This document shows, piece after piece, positions 25,188-33,905 of a DNA stretch of 64,000 bases (the stretch's first letter is position 1; each line of letters opens with the position of its first letter). The DNA is from JASLBX01 sp036373915 (GTDB lineage Bacteria; Actinomycetota; Actinomycetes; Jiangellales; Jiangellaceae). The notes under the pieces were generated by a model. It made no database searches. It was given only the letters and a program-made list of their open reading frames with translations, and was not told where the DNA came from. Location of the stretch: the NCBI GenBank assembly GCA_036373915.1, contig DASUUU010000044.1, positions 96,412 through 160,411 of the forward strand. Direction: 5' to 3'. Made by a program: the position numbers and the translations under genes.

Positions 25188-25546
25188 TCGCGACCCACTA
25201 CACGTACTGGATCATCTTCGGCCTGATGATGATCGGCCTGTACGCCGTGATGAGCCACGGCAACCTGGTGAAGAAGCTGATCGGCCTCAACGTCTTCCAG
25301 GTGGCCGTGTTCATGTTCTTCATCAGCCTCGGTCGGGTCGACGACGGCAGCCCGCCGATCATCACCGAAGGAATCGACGTCTACTCCCATCCGCTGCCCC
25401 ACGTGCTGATACTTACCGCCATCGTCGTCGGTGTCGCGACGACGTCGGTAGGGGTCGCAATCGCGATAAGGATCTACGAGGCGTACGGCACCGTCGAAGA
25501 GGACACCGCGCTGGCGCGGGACGCGGCCGACGAGGGGGCCGAGTGA
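25184..25546 (+). CDS. mnhC: Mrp/Mnh cation antiporter subunit C (NuoK-like)
   Basis: The 120-aa three-helix protein is the MrpC/NuoK homologue. The first two helices include YAVMSHGNLVKKLIGLNVFQVAVFMFFI, and the third is the PLPHVLILTAIVVGVATTSVGVAIAIRI helix. NuoK-like subunits bridge the ion-pumping modules. It overlaps the preceding gene (ATGA) and the following one (GTGA). Confidence 0.93.
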   Translation: MIATHYTYWIIFGLMMIGLYAVMSHGNLVKKLIGLNVFQVAVFMFFISLGRVDDGSPPIITEGIDVYSHPLPHVLILTAIVVGVATTSVGVAIAIRIYEAYGTVEEDTALARDAADEGAE

Positions 25547-27081
25547 CCTCCCAGCTACCCGCACTTCAGGTCGTGGTCCCCCTGCTGGGTGCCGCCGGCT
25601 GCGTCCTATTGCGGTCGGCGTTCGGCGCGTGGGTGCTTTTCAGCGTTGTCGCGGTGGCCTCGCTGACGACCTCAGTGGCCTTGACCGTCCAGGTGTGGGA
25701 CGGCGACGTCATCCGCTACGAGATGGGCGGTTGGCCGGCTCCTGCTGGGATCGAGTTGCTGATCGACCGGGCCAACGTCGCAGTACTGCTCCTGCTAGGG
25801 GTGATCGCAGTGATCGCCGCCGGTTACGGCCGGCACAGCATCGAGGTTGAGGTGCCGACCCGGCGGATCCGGATGTTCTACGCCGCGCTGTGCCTCCTGC
25901 TCACCGGCCTGCTCGGCATCACCGTGACCGGCGACGCCTTCAACCTGTTCGTATTCCTCGAGATCTCCTCGCTCTCGTCGTACGCGCTGATCGCATTGGG
26001 ACGACGGCGCCGAGCGTTGCTGGCTGCGTTCCAGTACCTGGTGATCGGCACTGTCGGCGGGACGTTCCTGCTGATCGGCGTCGGGCTGGCCTACTCGGTC
26101 ACGGGGACGCTGAACATGGCGGACCTGGCAGAGCGGCTGCCAGCGGTGGTCGGCAACCGCGCGGTCACCGGTGCCGTGGTATTCATCTTCGTCGGGCTCG
26201 GCATCAAGATGGCCCTTTTCCCACTTCACGCGTGGCTGCCCGGCGCGTACTCCGAAGCACCCTCGGTGGTCAGCATCGTGCTCGCCGCCGTGGGCACCAA
26301 GGTGGCGATCTACGCGTTCGCGCGGTTCGCTTTCACGGTCTTCGGGATCGACGTGGTGTTCACCGACCTGCCGATCGGGGAGGCCATCCTCGTGGTCGGG
26401 AGCCTCGCAATGTTGGCCGGCGCCGCGGTCGCCTGCTTCCAGCAGGACTTCAAGCGGCTGCTCGCTTGGTCGAGCATCGGCCAGGTCGGCATGATCGTGA
26501 CCGGCGTCGGCCTGGCGACGGCGAGCGGGGTCAGCGCCGCCTACCTCCACATCATCAACCACGCGATCATCAAAGGCGCCCTGTTCGCGGCGGCCGGTGT
26601 TCTGCTACTGCGGCTCGGGTCGACGTCCCTGGACTCGATGGCCGGCCTGGGCAGGCGGATGCCGCTGACGTTCGGTGCGGTCGTGATAGCCGGCCTCGGC
26701 CTGATCGGTGTGCCACCCACCGCCGGCTTCGCGAGCAAGTGGGCCCTGGCTGCCGCACTCGTCGAGGATGATCAGTGGCTGATCCTTGCGATCATGCTCG
26801 CGAGCTCCCTGCTGGCCATGGTGTACGTCGGCCGGATCGTCGAGGTCGGCTGGTTCCGCGCCCCCGCCAAGTTCGACGAGCAGGCCGCCGAGAGCGGTGA
26901 GCAGGCGACGGCAGGCGCGAATCCCGGTGTCCTGCGCGTTCGCGAGCAGACTTCGCTACTCATGGCCGGGTCAGTGGCCCTGCTGACTGGCGTGTCGGTG
27001 TACTTCGGCGTCGACGCGAGCCTGCCGTCCAACCTGGCCGACGGTGCCGCTCGCATCCTGACCGGCGGGGGTGCTCCGTGA
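25543..27081 (+). CDS. mnhD: Mrp/Mnh antiporter subunit D (first of three antiporter-like subunits)
   Basis: This 512-aa protein of about 14 helices is homologous to NuoL/M/N. The TM5 glutamate (VFLEISSLSSY), the TM7 lysine (GIKMALFPLHAWLPGAY) and the TM8 lysine (GTKVAIYAFARF) needed for ion transfer are all present, as is a TM12 lysine (FASKWALAAAL). The sequence SEAPSVVSIVLAAVGTK places it nearest MrpD. GTG 25543 overlaps mnhC. It probably carries one of the coupled cation/proton channels. Confidence 0.92.
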   Translation: MTSQLPALQVVVPLLGAAGCVLLRSAFGAWVLFSVVAVASLTTSVALTVQVWDGDVIRYEMGGWPAPAGIELLIDRANVAVLLLLGVIAVIAAGYGRHSIEVEVPTRRIRMFYAALCLLLTGLLGITVTGDAFNLFVFLEISSLSSYALIALGRRRRALLAAFQYLVIGTVGGTFLLIGVGLAYSVTGTLNMADLAERLPAVVGNRAVTGAVVFIFVGLGIKMALFPLHAWLPGAYSEAPSVVSIVLAAVGTKVAIYAFARFAFTVFGIDVVFTDLPIGEAILVVGSLAMLAGAAVACFQQDFKRLLAWSSIGQVGMIVTGVGLATASGVSAAYLHIINHAIIKGALFAAAGVLLLRLGSTSLDSMAGLGRRMPLTFGAVVIAGLGLIGVPPTAGFASKWALAAALVEDDQWLILAIMLASSLLAMVYVGRIVEVGWFRAPAKFDEQAAESGEQATAGANPGVLRVREQTSLLMAGSVALLTGVSVYFGVDASLPSNLADGAARILTGGGAP

Positions 27082-28574
27082 ATCCCACCCTCGCCCTCCC
27101 GCTGGCGGTCTTCCTGCCGCTCGCCGGTGCGACCGGTGTGTTGTTGTGCCGCGGCCGGCCAAACGCCCGTGACGCGGTTTCGGTCGCAGCCGGCGTGGCC
27201 CTGGCGGCAGTGCTCATCAGCCTGTGGCCGGCGGCTCTGGACGGCGCGCGCGTCGAGCTATGGGCCTGGCTGCCGAACATCACACTCACCCTTGAGCTCG
27301 AGCCACTAGGCCTGCTGTTCGCCACCGTGGCCGGCGTGCTGTGGCCGGTGACAACCGTCTACTCGATCGGGTACATGCGGGCCAACCGGGAACGAAACCA
27401 GACCCGGTTCTACGCGTTCTTCGCCCTCGCTATAGGTGCTGCACAGCTCATCGCGATGTCCGGCGACCTGGTCACCATGTTCATCGGATACGAGATGCTG
27501 ACGCTGGCCACCTGGCCCCTTGTCGCCCACCAGGGCACGGCGGAGGCTCGGCGCGGCGCCCGTACCTACTTGATCATCCTGCTCACTACGTCGATCGGGC
27601 TGCTCCTACCGGCCATCGTGTGGACCGCTGTGCTGGCCGGTACAACCCAGTTCGCCACCGGCGGCGTACTAGTCGGCGAGGCGGGGCCGGTCGTGCTGAC
27701 CCTGCTGTACGCGATGTACCTGTTCGGCATCGGCAAGGTGGCACTCATGCCGTTCCACCGGTGGCTGCCCGCGGCAATGGTCGCGCCGACCCCCGTCTCC
27801 GCGCTGCTGCATGCGGTGGCCGTGGTGAAGGCCGGTGCGTTCGCGGTGGTCAAGGTGACCATCTACGTGTTCGGCCTGGACACGCTGGCCGACAGCGGCG
27901 GGGCCGACCCGATGGTGTGGGTCGCGGCGATCACGCTGCTGGTCGCCGGTGCGATCGCCGTGACGCGGGACGATCTGAAGGCCCGCCTGGCGTACTCGAC
28001 GATCAGTCAACTCGCCTACATCGCACTGGGCGCTGCGCTCGTAGATCCCGACGCGGTGCTGGAAGGGGCGCTGCACATCGCAACCCACGCGGTCGGCAAG
28101 ATCACGCTGTTCTTCTGCGCTGGGGCGATCTATGTCGCCACCGGCCTGACCCGGGTCAGCCAGCTCGACGGGCTGGGGGCTCGGATGCCGTTCACGTTCG
28201 CGGCGTTCACGCTCGCGTCGTTATCCATCATCGGGCTGCCACCGCTTGCCGGCACCTGGGACAAGATCCTGCTGATGGAGGGCGCGGTCAACGGCGACTG
28301 GACAGTTCTGGCCGGCGTGATCCTCGTCGGCTCGCTGCTCAGCATCGCTTACCTGCTGCCGGTGTCCGTCCGGGCGTTCCTGCTGCCAGAACGCGCGGCG
28401 GTGGGGGCGGTACGTGACGATCCGTCGGGTGTACCGCCACCTCGGGTGCCGATCCAAGAAGCCCCTGCCAGCTGTGTCGTGCCACTGTGCCTGACGGCGC
28501 TCGCCTGTGTCGCCATGTTCTTCTTCGAGTACGAACTGGTCGAACCGCTGGCGAGAGTCCTGGAGGGGCGATGA
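27078..28574 (+). CDS. Antiporter-like subunit D2 (NuoM/MrpD family)
   Basis: The second large antiporter-like subunit (498 aa, about 14 helices) keeps TM5 Glu (MFIGYEMLTLATW), TM7 Lys (GKVALMPFHRWLPAAM), TM8 Lys (VVKAGAFAVVK) and TM12 Lys (GTWDKILLMEGAV). It differs from the first in PTPVSALLHAVAVVK, the form common in MrpA/NuoL N-terminal halves, so it may fill the MrpA channel position. A TTA codon lies at 28221. It overlaps both neighbours by 4 nt. Confidence 0.9.
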   Translation: MNPTLALPLAVFLPLAGATGVLLCRGRPNARDAVSVAAGVALAAVLISLWPAALDGARVELWAWLPNITLTLELEPLGLLFATVAGVLWPVTTVYSIGYMRANRERNQTRFYAFFALAIGAAQLIAMSGDLVTMFIGYEMLTLATWPLVAHQGTAEARRGARTYLIILLTTSIGLLLPAIVWTAVLAGTTQFATGGVLVGEAGPVVLTLLYAMYLFGIGKVALMPFHRWLPAAMVAPTPVSALLHAVAVVKAGAFAVVKVTIYVFGLDTLADSGGADPMVWVAAITLLVAGAIAVTRDDLKARLAYSTISQLAYIALGAALVDPDAVLEGALHIATHAVGKITLFFCAGAIYVATGLTRVSQLDGLGARMPFTFAAFTLASLSIIGLPPLAGTWDKILLMEGAVNGDWTVLAGVILVGSLLSIAYLLPVSVRAFLLPERAAVGAVRDDPSGVPPPRVPIQEAPASCVVPLCLTALACVAMFFFEYELVEPLARVLEGR

Positions 28575-28846
28575 CCGACAACTCGCGCCGGTGGTCCGCC
28601 GGAGACCGCCTGAGCTACCTGGTGTACGCGGTGTGCGGGTTGCTGCTGGTGGTCGAGTTGGTCTACCACCGGCATGCGTACTTCGCACTGGAGCGCACGT
28701 TCGGCTTCTACGCGGTCATGGGATTCGGTGCCTACCTGACCGTCGTGTTCACCGCCAAGGGCCTCCGCCGGCTGGTGCGCCGGCCCGAGGACTATTACGA
28801 CAGGCCGGCCGAAGCATCGGCAGAGCGGGAGCCGAGCGATGGCTGA
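28571..28846 (+). CDS. Small two-TM protein inside the antiporter operon
   Basis: The 91-aa product has two hydrophobic segments (about 14-33, LSYLVYAVCGLLLVVELVYH, and 43-62, FGFYAVMGFGAYLTVVFTAKG), then a basic/acidic tail with RRPEDYYDR. Its ATG overlaps the D2 stop (ATGA), and its end overlaps the D3 start by 8 nt, so it is an integral operon member. It is not one of the standard MrpA-G subunits; it may be an accessory or assembly subunit. Confidence 0.82.
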   Translation: MTDNSRRWSAGDRLSYLVYAVCGLLLVVELVYHRHAYFALERTFGFYAVMGFGAYLTVVFTAKGLRRLVRRPEDYYDRPAEASAEREPSDG

Positions 28847-30530
28847 CTGGCTCGCCAGCCCCGCGCTGTTGCTCATCGCCGGGTCATTGGCTGTACCGCT
28901 GCTTCGGCCGGTGCCTCGCCGCATCTACATGCTTGCGTTGCCGGTGGTCGGCCTGGCGCTGCTGCTCTGGCTGCCCGACGGGGAGTCCGGCCGGGTCGAG
29001 ATATTCGGCCTAGAACTGGTGACGCTGCGGGTGGACAAGCTGTCGTTCGTCTTCGCGCTGGTATTCCTCATCGCCGGGATCCTGGCCGTGATCTACTCCT
29101 GGCACGTACGCGACAACATGCAGCAGGTCGCAGCGCTTATCTATGCCGGCGGTGGGATCGGGGCGACGTTGGCCGGTGACCTGGTCACACTGCTCCTCTA
29201 CTGGGAGCTCACGGCGATCTCGTCCGCTTTCCTGATCTGGGCCCGGCGCACCGAACGGGCGTTCCGCGTCGGGATGCGGTACCTGCTGATCCAGGTCAGC
29301 TCGGGCGTTGTGCTCCTCGCCGGAATCGCGGTCCACTACGTGACCACCGGCAACCTCAGCTTCGACGCGATGACACTGGCCGAGCCCGGCGCCGTGTTGA
29401 TCTTTGTCGCGTTCGGCGTCAAGTGCGCCTTTCCACTGCTGCACAACTGGCTGCAGGATGCCTACCCCGAGGCCACTGTCACCGGCACTGTCGTGCTGTC
29501 GATATACACCACCAAACTGGCGGTCTACACGCTGGCGCGTGGGTTCCCGGGCACCGAGCAATTGGTCTGGATCGGCGTCGCGATGACCCTGTTCCCGGTG
29601 ATCTACGCGGTGATCGAGAATGACTTGCGGCGGGTGCTGAGCTACAGCCTGAACAACCAGCTCGGATTCATGGTCGTCGGGATCGGGATCGGCACCGAGC
29701 TCGCCATCAATGGTGCGGTGGCTCACGCATTCGCACACATCATCTACAAGGCCTTGCTGTTCATGGCGATGGGTGCGGTCCTCTACCGGGTCGGAACTAT
29801 CAAGGCCTCGGAGCTGGGCGGGCTCTACCGGACGATGCCGTGGACCGCCGGATTCTGCATCGTGGGATCCGCGTCGATCTCGGCCTTCCCACTTTTGTCC
29901 GGCTTCGTGACCAAATCGATGATCCTGTCCGCGGCGCTCGAGGACGGGCGATGGGTGGCCTACGTGCTGCTCCTTGTGGCCTCCGCGGCGGTTGTCGACC
30001 ACTCCGGCATCAAGGTGCCGTTCTTCGCGTTCTTCAGCCACGACTCCGGCAAACGGCCAAAGGAGGCACCCGCGAACATGCTGGCGGCCATGGGGCTGGC
30101 GGCGGCGCTGTGCCTGGCCATCGGCTTGTACCCGCAGCCGCTGTACGACCTGCTGCCCCACGCGGTCACGTATTCGGCGTTCACGGGCAGCCACTTGCTC
30201 ACCCAACTGCAGTTGCTGCTGTTCGCCGTCGCCGGGTTCGTCTTCCTGTACCGCCGCGGTTGGTACCCCGCCGAGATACGGGCGGTCAACCTGGATTCAG
30301 ACTGGACATACCGGTGGCTGCTGCCCCGAGTGTGGTGGCGCGGGACGCAGGTGGCGGCCCAGGTGAGTGAACGCTCGGTGCCCTTGGCGGAGCGGCTTCG
30401 GCGCGGCCTGACGGTAATGGCCCGACCGCTTCGGCTCCGTGGTTGGCTGGGGGCCGCCTGGTCGACCGGCGCGATGGTGTGGTGGGTCGCGCTGCTGCTG
30501 GGCCTGTATCTCGTGCTCGCGCTCCGCTGA
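28839..30530 (+). CDS. Antiporter-like subunit D3 (MrpD/NuoL-M family) with C-terminal extension
   Basis: The third large subunit (563 aa) retains TM5 Glu (LLLYWELTAISSAF), TM7 Lys (GVKCAFPLLHNWLQDAY), TM8 Lys (YTTKLAVYTLARG) and TM12 Lys (GFVTKSMILSAALED). After the antiporter core comes an extra C-terminal region (about 470-563) with PAEIRAVNLDSDWTYRW and a final helix, as in several NuoL/MrpD-like proteins of multi-antiporter operons. All three large subunits therefore look ion-competent. It is the last gene before a hairpin. Confidence 0.9.
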   Translation: MADWLASPALLLIAGSLAVPLLRPVPRRIYMLALPVVGLALLLWLPDGESGRVEIFGLELVTLRVDKLSFVFALVFLIAGILAVIYSWHVRDNMQQVAALIYAGGGIGATLAGDLVTLLLYWELTAISSAFLIWARRTERAFRVGMRYLLIQVSSGVVLLAGIAVHYVTTGNLSFDAMTLAEPGAVLIFVAFGVKCAFPLLHNWLQDAYPEATVTGTVVLSIYTTKLAVYTLARGFPGTEQLVWIGVAMTLFPVIYAVIENDLRRVLSYSLNNQLGFMVVGIGIGTELAINGAVAHAFAHIIYKALLFMAMGAVLYRVGTIKASELGGLYRTMPWTAGFCIVGSASISAFPLLSGFVTKSMILSAALEDGRWVAYVLLLVASAAVVDHSGIKVPFFAFFSHDSGKRPKEAPANMLAAMGLAAALCLAIGLYPQPLYDLLPHAVTYSAFTGSHLLTQLQLLLFAVAGFVFLYRRGWYPAEIRAVNLDSDWTYRWLLPRVWWRGTQVAAQVSERSVPLAERLRRGLTVMARPLRLRGWLGAAWSTGAMVWWVALLLGLYLVLALR

Positions 30531-30545
30531 CGTTGCGCGTCCGCC

Positions 30546-30570
30546 GGCCGCCGCTCCATGCGGCGTGGCC
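30546..30570 (+). terminator. Hairpin after the antiporter operon
   Basis: GGCCGCCGC (30546-30554) pairs with GCGGC and GGCC (30560-30570) with a 2-nt bulge and a 5-nt loop, beginning 15 nt after the D3 stop. It is probably the operon terminator; no T-tract follows. Confidence 0.45.
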
Positions 30571-30652
30571 GACCGGCTGTCGGAGCAACCCGGTCCCAGC
30601 AGTGGCCGTTGAGGACTAAAGTCGGTGCGTGATTGAAGGAGGCGATTCGGAC

Positions 30653-31069
30653 GTGACGACTCGCGATGGAGACCAGCAGGCCGACGCAACCGCCATGTCG
30701 ACCGGGCAGCTCATCGCCTCTATGAGAGACGACGTGAGCACCCTGGTTCGCGACGAGGTCGAGCTGGCCAAGGCCGAACTGCGCGAGAGCGCCACCCGCG
30801 TCGGCGTAGGTGGAGCGCTCGGCCTGGCCGCCGCCTACCTCGTCGTGCTGGCCAGCGTCGTGCTCGTGATAGCTGCCGGCTACGGGCTGACGGCGCTCGG
30901 CCTCCACGCCGGATGGGCGTTCCTCATCGTCGGTGGCGTGCTGCTGTTGCTCGCCGCGCTGCTTGTGCTTATCGCCCGCGGCCGGTTCGCCAAGGTCAGT
31001 GGGCCGAAGCGGACGCAACGTGCGGCGGCTAGGGTGCGCGCCGCGCTACGCCCAGGTCCCGGGACGTGA
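30653..31069 (+). CDS. Phage-holin superfamily III (DUF1469-like) membrane protein
   Basis: The 138-aa protein has a soluble N-terminal region (STGQLIASMRDDVSTLVRDE, VELAKAELRE) and two closely spaced membrane helices (about 60-110) with a basic C-terminus, the layout of Rv3669-like proteins classed with holin superfamily III. A host rather than phage role is likely because of the conserved synteny. GTG 30653 has AAGGAGG at 30636-30642; GTG 30629 lies before that site. It overlaps the hydrolase gene by 4 nt (GTGA). Confidence 0.82.
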   Translation: MTTRDGDQQADATAMSTGQLIASMRDDVSTLVRDEVELAKAELRESATRVGVGGALGLAAAYLVVLASVVLVIAAGYGLTALGLHAGWAFLIVGGVLLLLAALLVLIARGRFAKVSGPKRTQRAAARVRAALRPGPGT

Positions 31070-31986
31070 GCACAAACGGCTCGCAGATCGAGACTGTTGA
31101 CGTCATCGGGCCGTGGGAACATCGGCATATCGCCGCCAACGGGGCCCGGTTTCACGTCGCGACACTCGGTGACGGCCCGCTACTTCTGCTCATCCACGGG
31201 TTTCCAGAGTTCTGGTGGGCCTGGCGGCACCAGATGGAACCGCTGGCCAAGGCCGGCTGGAAGGTTGCCGCCATGGATCTTCGCGGGTACGGCAGCAGCG
31301 ACAAGACCCCTCGCGGCTACGATCCCGCAAACTTCACGGCCGACGTCACGGGCGTGATCAGATCGCTCGGGGCGCGCGACGCGGTGCTCGTCGGGCACGA
31401 CTGGGGCGGGTACATCGGGTGGGCCGCGGCCGTGATGCGCCCGGCCCAGGTCCGCGGATTGGCGGTGCTGTCCATGCCACATCCGCTTGTGCTCACCAGG
31501 CATCTGCTGCGCGGCCGCCATGCCCGCCATCTGCTCGGAGTCCAACTGCCGATGGCACCCGAACGCCAGCTCGTGGCCGGCGGAGCGGTTCATGTCGAGA
31601 AGCTGCTGCGCCGGTGGTCCGCGCCGGAGTCGCAGTTCCCCGACCCGGAGGCCGCGGCCCGGTACCGCGCAGCCATGAGCTTGTGGCCATCTCCGCACTG
31701 CTCGCTCGAGTACCAGCGCTGGGTGGTGCGATCGTTGCTGCGGGTGGACGGCCGCCGGTTCGCGCACCGGATGGCCGCTCCTGTCGAGGTACCCGTGCTG
31801 CAGATCCACGGCGGGTCCGACCGGGTGATTCCGGCCCGGCTCGCCACCAGGTCACGCCGGCATGTGACGGCACCGTACCGGTGGGTGCAACTCGACGGTG
31901 TGGGGCACTTCCCTCACGAGGAGGCGCCCGACCGGACCACCGCTGAACTCGTCGACTGGCTCACCCAGATACCACCACCGCGTTGA
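31066..31986 (+). CDS. ephE: Alpha/beta hydrolase, epoxide hydrolase family (EphE-like)
   Basis: The 306-aa enzyme has the oxyanion HGFPEFWW motif, the nucleophile elbow GHDWGG with a catalytic Asp (an epoxide hydrolase/dehalogenase trait rather than the esterase Ser), and the catalytic His in GVGHFPHEEAPD. A cap region (about 150-215) contains the likely Tyr residues for ring opening. It is the counterpart of Rv3670. It starts at GTG 31066, coupled to the holin-like gene, and its TGA stop is the first base triplet of a large palindrome. The physiological substrate is unknown. Confidence 0.9.
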   Translation: MSTNGSQIETVDVIGPWEHRHIAANGARFHVATLGDGPLLLLIHGFPEFWWAWRHQMEPLAKAGWKVAAMDLRGYGSSDKTPRGYDPANFTADVTGVIRSLGARDAVLVGHDWGGYIGWAAAVMRPAQVRGLAVLSMPHPLVLTRHLLRGRHARHLLGVQLPMAPERQLVAGGAVHVEKLLRRWSAPESQFPDPEAAARYRAAMSLWPSPHCSLEYQRWVVRSLLRVDGRRFAHRMAAPVEVPVLQIHGGSDRVIPARLATRSRRHVTAPYRWVQLDGVGHFPHEEAPDRTTAELVDWLTQIPPPR

Positions 31987-32079
31987 TCATGCAACAGTGG
32001 TGCGACACGCCGTAATGTCCTGGTTTGACCCGCAGTAAATGGAGACAAAGCGGCGTGTCGCACCACTCTTGCATGATCA
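31984..32079. repeat. TGATCATG palindrome element (copy A)
   Basis: Arms of 29 nt (31984-32012 and 32051-32079) are complementary with one mismatch; they start TGATCATGCAA and end GCGACACGCCG. The loop is 38 nt. The left arm begins with the stop codon of the epoxide hydrolase gene, and the right arm lies 6 nt from the stop of the convergent marP gene. A related element is at 38635-38744 and a shorter relative at 50935-50994. A transcript from either strand could fold into a long hairpin, so a bidirectional terminator is likely; a mobile MITE-like origin is possible. Confidence 0.85.
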
Positions 32080-32085
32080 GCGGGG

Positions 32086-33264
32086 TTAGGTGCAGGGGCC
32101 GGTCGGTACCGCCGAGCTGGCCGCCTCGGCTTGCTCGATCGCGTCGTCGATCTGGCTGAGCGACAGCGCGTAACCGGTGTCCGGGTCGGTAAGCGACGCG
32201 GCGAAGATCATGCCGTAGACGGCTCCATCATCCGACACGAGCGGGCCACCAGAGTTGCCCGGCTGGACGCTCCCGCGTAGTGAGATCACCTCGCGGGTGA
32301 CGGCGTCGTCGCCGTAGATGTCCCGGCCCACGAGCGCGTGTTCGCCGCGGACCCGAACCGGCTCGACCGACAGCGGGCCGTTGTTCGGATAACCGACCAC
32401 CGCAGCGTCGTCTCCCGGGCGGATGCTCCCGTCCAGTTCGAGGACCGGACGATCGAGACCCGGGACGGCCAACACCGCGACGTCCGTGTCCGGATCGAAC
32501 AGCACGACTTCGGCGGTCAGCGGCTCGCCGTCGGGGACGCCGACCCGTGGCGAGCTAACGCCGGCCACCACGTGTGCGTTGGTCATGACCCGCTCTGGTC
32601 CGACCACGAACGCCGTCCCCTCGATCACCCGGTTGCACTCCGGCGCCCGGCCCACCACCTTGAGCACGCTTTGAGCCGCCTCTCGGATCTCCGGGTCTCG
32701 TCCCAGGGCACCCGATGGCGGATCGACCTGAAGGATCGGCTCGGGCACCCACGGTGCGACCACCTCAGGAAAGCGGCCGGCCGCAACGACCGACTGGAAC
32801 GCCTGCCGGAGGCTGTCCGGTGATACCGGCACCAGTTCGTCGACGGCGCGCAGGATTCGAGACTCGCGAACGGCCGCGGAGGCATGGGGAATAGCGGAGC
32901 TGGACACCGCCAACCCGACCGCCCACGCGGCCAGAAGTAACCCGACGATCCCGAGAACCGCTCCACCCAGTGCGTCCACGTTGCGAGCCGGTTCCGAGGT
33001 GACCTGGGACCGCATCCAGGTACCCAGCCAGGCCAGCAGGCCCTGTCCGAGCGATGCCACGGCCAGCACCAGCAGCACCGCGAGTACGGCAACACCGAGG
33101 CCGGGGCTGAGCCCACCCAGCAACAGCGGGGCGAGCAGAAGTCCACCGATCGCACCGCCGACGAAACCGGCGAACGAGAGGAGGCCGACGAGGAATCCCC
33201 GGCCCCACCCGGTGTAGGCCACCACGATGAGCAGCAGAACGATCAGCCAGTCCACCAGGTTCAT
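32086..33264 (-). CDS. marP: MarP-like membrane serine protease
   Basis: The 392-aa protein has four N-terminal membrane helices (about 5-125, CvpA-like) and an extracytoplasmic chymotrypsin-fold protease. The catalytic triad is visible: His231 (TNAHVVAG), Asp261 (DPDTDVAVLAV) and Ser338 (GNSGGP). Cys210 and Cys391 match the disulfide that activates M. tuberculosis MarP (Rv3671c) under acid or oxidative stress. MarP-type enzymes help cells resist acid, in part by processing peptidoglycan hydrolases. It is downstream of the NUDIX gene, sharing one base (TGATG). Confidence 0.92.
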   Translation of the reverse strand: MNLVDWLIVLLLIVVAYTGWGRGFLVGLLSFAGFVGGAIGGLLLAPLLLGGLSPGLGVAVLAVLLVLAVASLGQGLLAWLGTWMRSQVTSEPARNVDALGGAVLGIVGLLLAAWAVGLAVSSSAIPHASAAVRESRILRAVDELVPVSPDSLRQAFQSVVAAGRFPEVVAPWVPEPILQVDPPSGALGRDPEIREAAQSVLKVVGRAPECNRVIEGTAFVVGPERVMTNAHVVAGVSSPRVGVPDGEPLTAEVVLFDPDTDVAVLAVPGLDRPVLELDGSIRPGDDAAVVGYPNNGPLSVEPVRVRGEHALVGRDIYGDDAVTREVISLRGSVQPGNSGGPLVSDDGAVYGMIFAASLTDPDTGYALSLSQIDDAIEQAEAASSAVPTGPCT

Positions 33265-33905
33265 CAGAGCTGGACCCCCGACGGCAACGGTTCCACCCGG
33301 CTACTGTCCCAGGGCCGGGCCAGCCCGGCCGCATCGAGAAGCGCGGCCAGGATGCCGGCAGTGAACCCCCACACGGTGAGCCCGCTGACGGCGAATGCCG
33401 GGCCGACGTAACCGCTCGGGTGGCGAATACGCAGCCGGTTGGCCGGATCGACCAGCTCCGCCAGCGGAATCCGGTGCACCGACGCGACCTCCTCGGGGTC
33501 CATGACACCGACCGGCGACGGCTCGCGCCACCAGCCGAGTACGGGAGTGACAACGTACCCGCTCGGCGGTAGCCACAGTGGTGACATCACCGCGAGAACG
33601 TCCACACCGGATGTGTCGAGCCCGGTCTCCTCGGCCGCCTCACGCAGGGCGGCGCCGACCGGCCCGTCGTCCTCCGGGTCGAGGGCACCACCGGGAAAAG
33701 CCGGCTGCCCGGCGTGGCTGCGGAGCGTGTGCGCGCGCTCGATGAGCAGGACGTCCGGCCCATCGGGTTCGGACTCGCCGAACAGCATCAGTACCGCCGA
33801 CTCGCGACCATCGACCCCGTCCGGGCGGGTGTGTCGCGACAACGCCCCGGTGCTGGCCTGACGCGCGGCGTCCACCAGCGGCTGCAACCAGTCAGGTAGC
33901 GTCAC
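33264..33905 (-). CDS. NUDIX hydrolase (CoA diphosphatase-like, Rv3672c type)
   Basis: The 213-aa protein has AFPGGALDPED before a Nudix helix AALREAAEETGLD, which supplies the metal-binding glutamates, and a preceding RSHAGQPAFPGG segment typical of the CoA/NADH pyrophosphatase group. It probably cleaves a nucleoside diphosphate linkage in the cytoplasm. The start is GTG 33905, overlapping the nth stop (GTGA); the longer open frame runs back into nth. In M. tuberculosis a thioredoxin-like gene lies between this gene and nth, but it is absent here. Confidence 0.88.
   Translation of the reverse strand: MTLPDWLQPLVDAARQASTGALSRHTRPDGVDGRESAVLMLFGESEPDGPDVLLIERAHTLRSHAGQPAFPGGALDPEDDGPVGAALREAAEETGLDTSGVDVLAVMSPLWLPPSGYVVTPVLGWWREPSPVGVMDPEEVASVHRIPLAELVDPANRLRIRHPSGYVGPAFAVSGLTVWGFTAGILAALLDAAGLARPWDSSRVEPLPSGVQL

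Noticed and set aside
30653..31069. Prophage remnant suggested by the holin-like protein
   Set aside because: It is in a conserved chromosomal order with ephE and marP, with no other phage genes; a housekeeping membrane protein is more likely.
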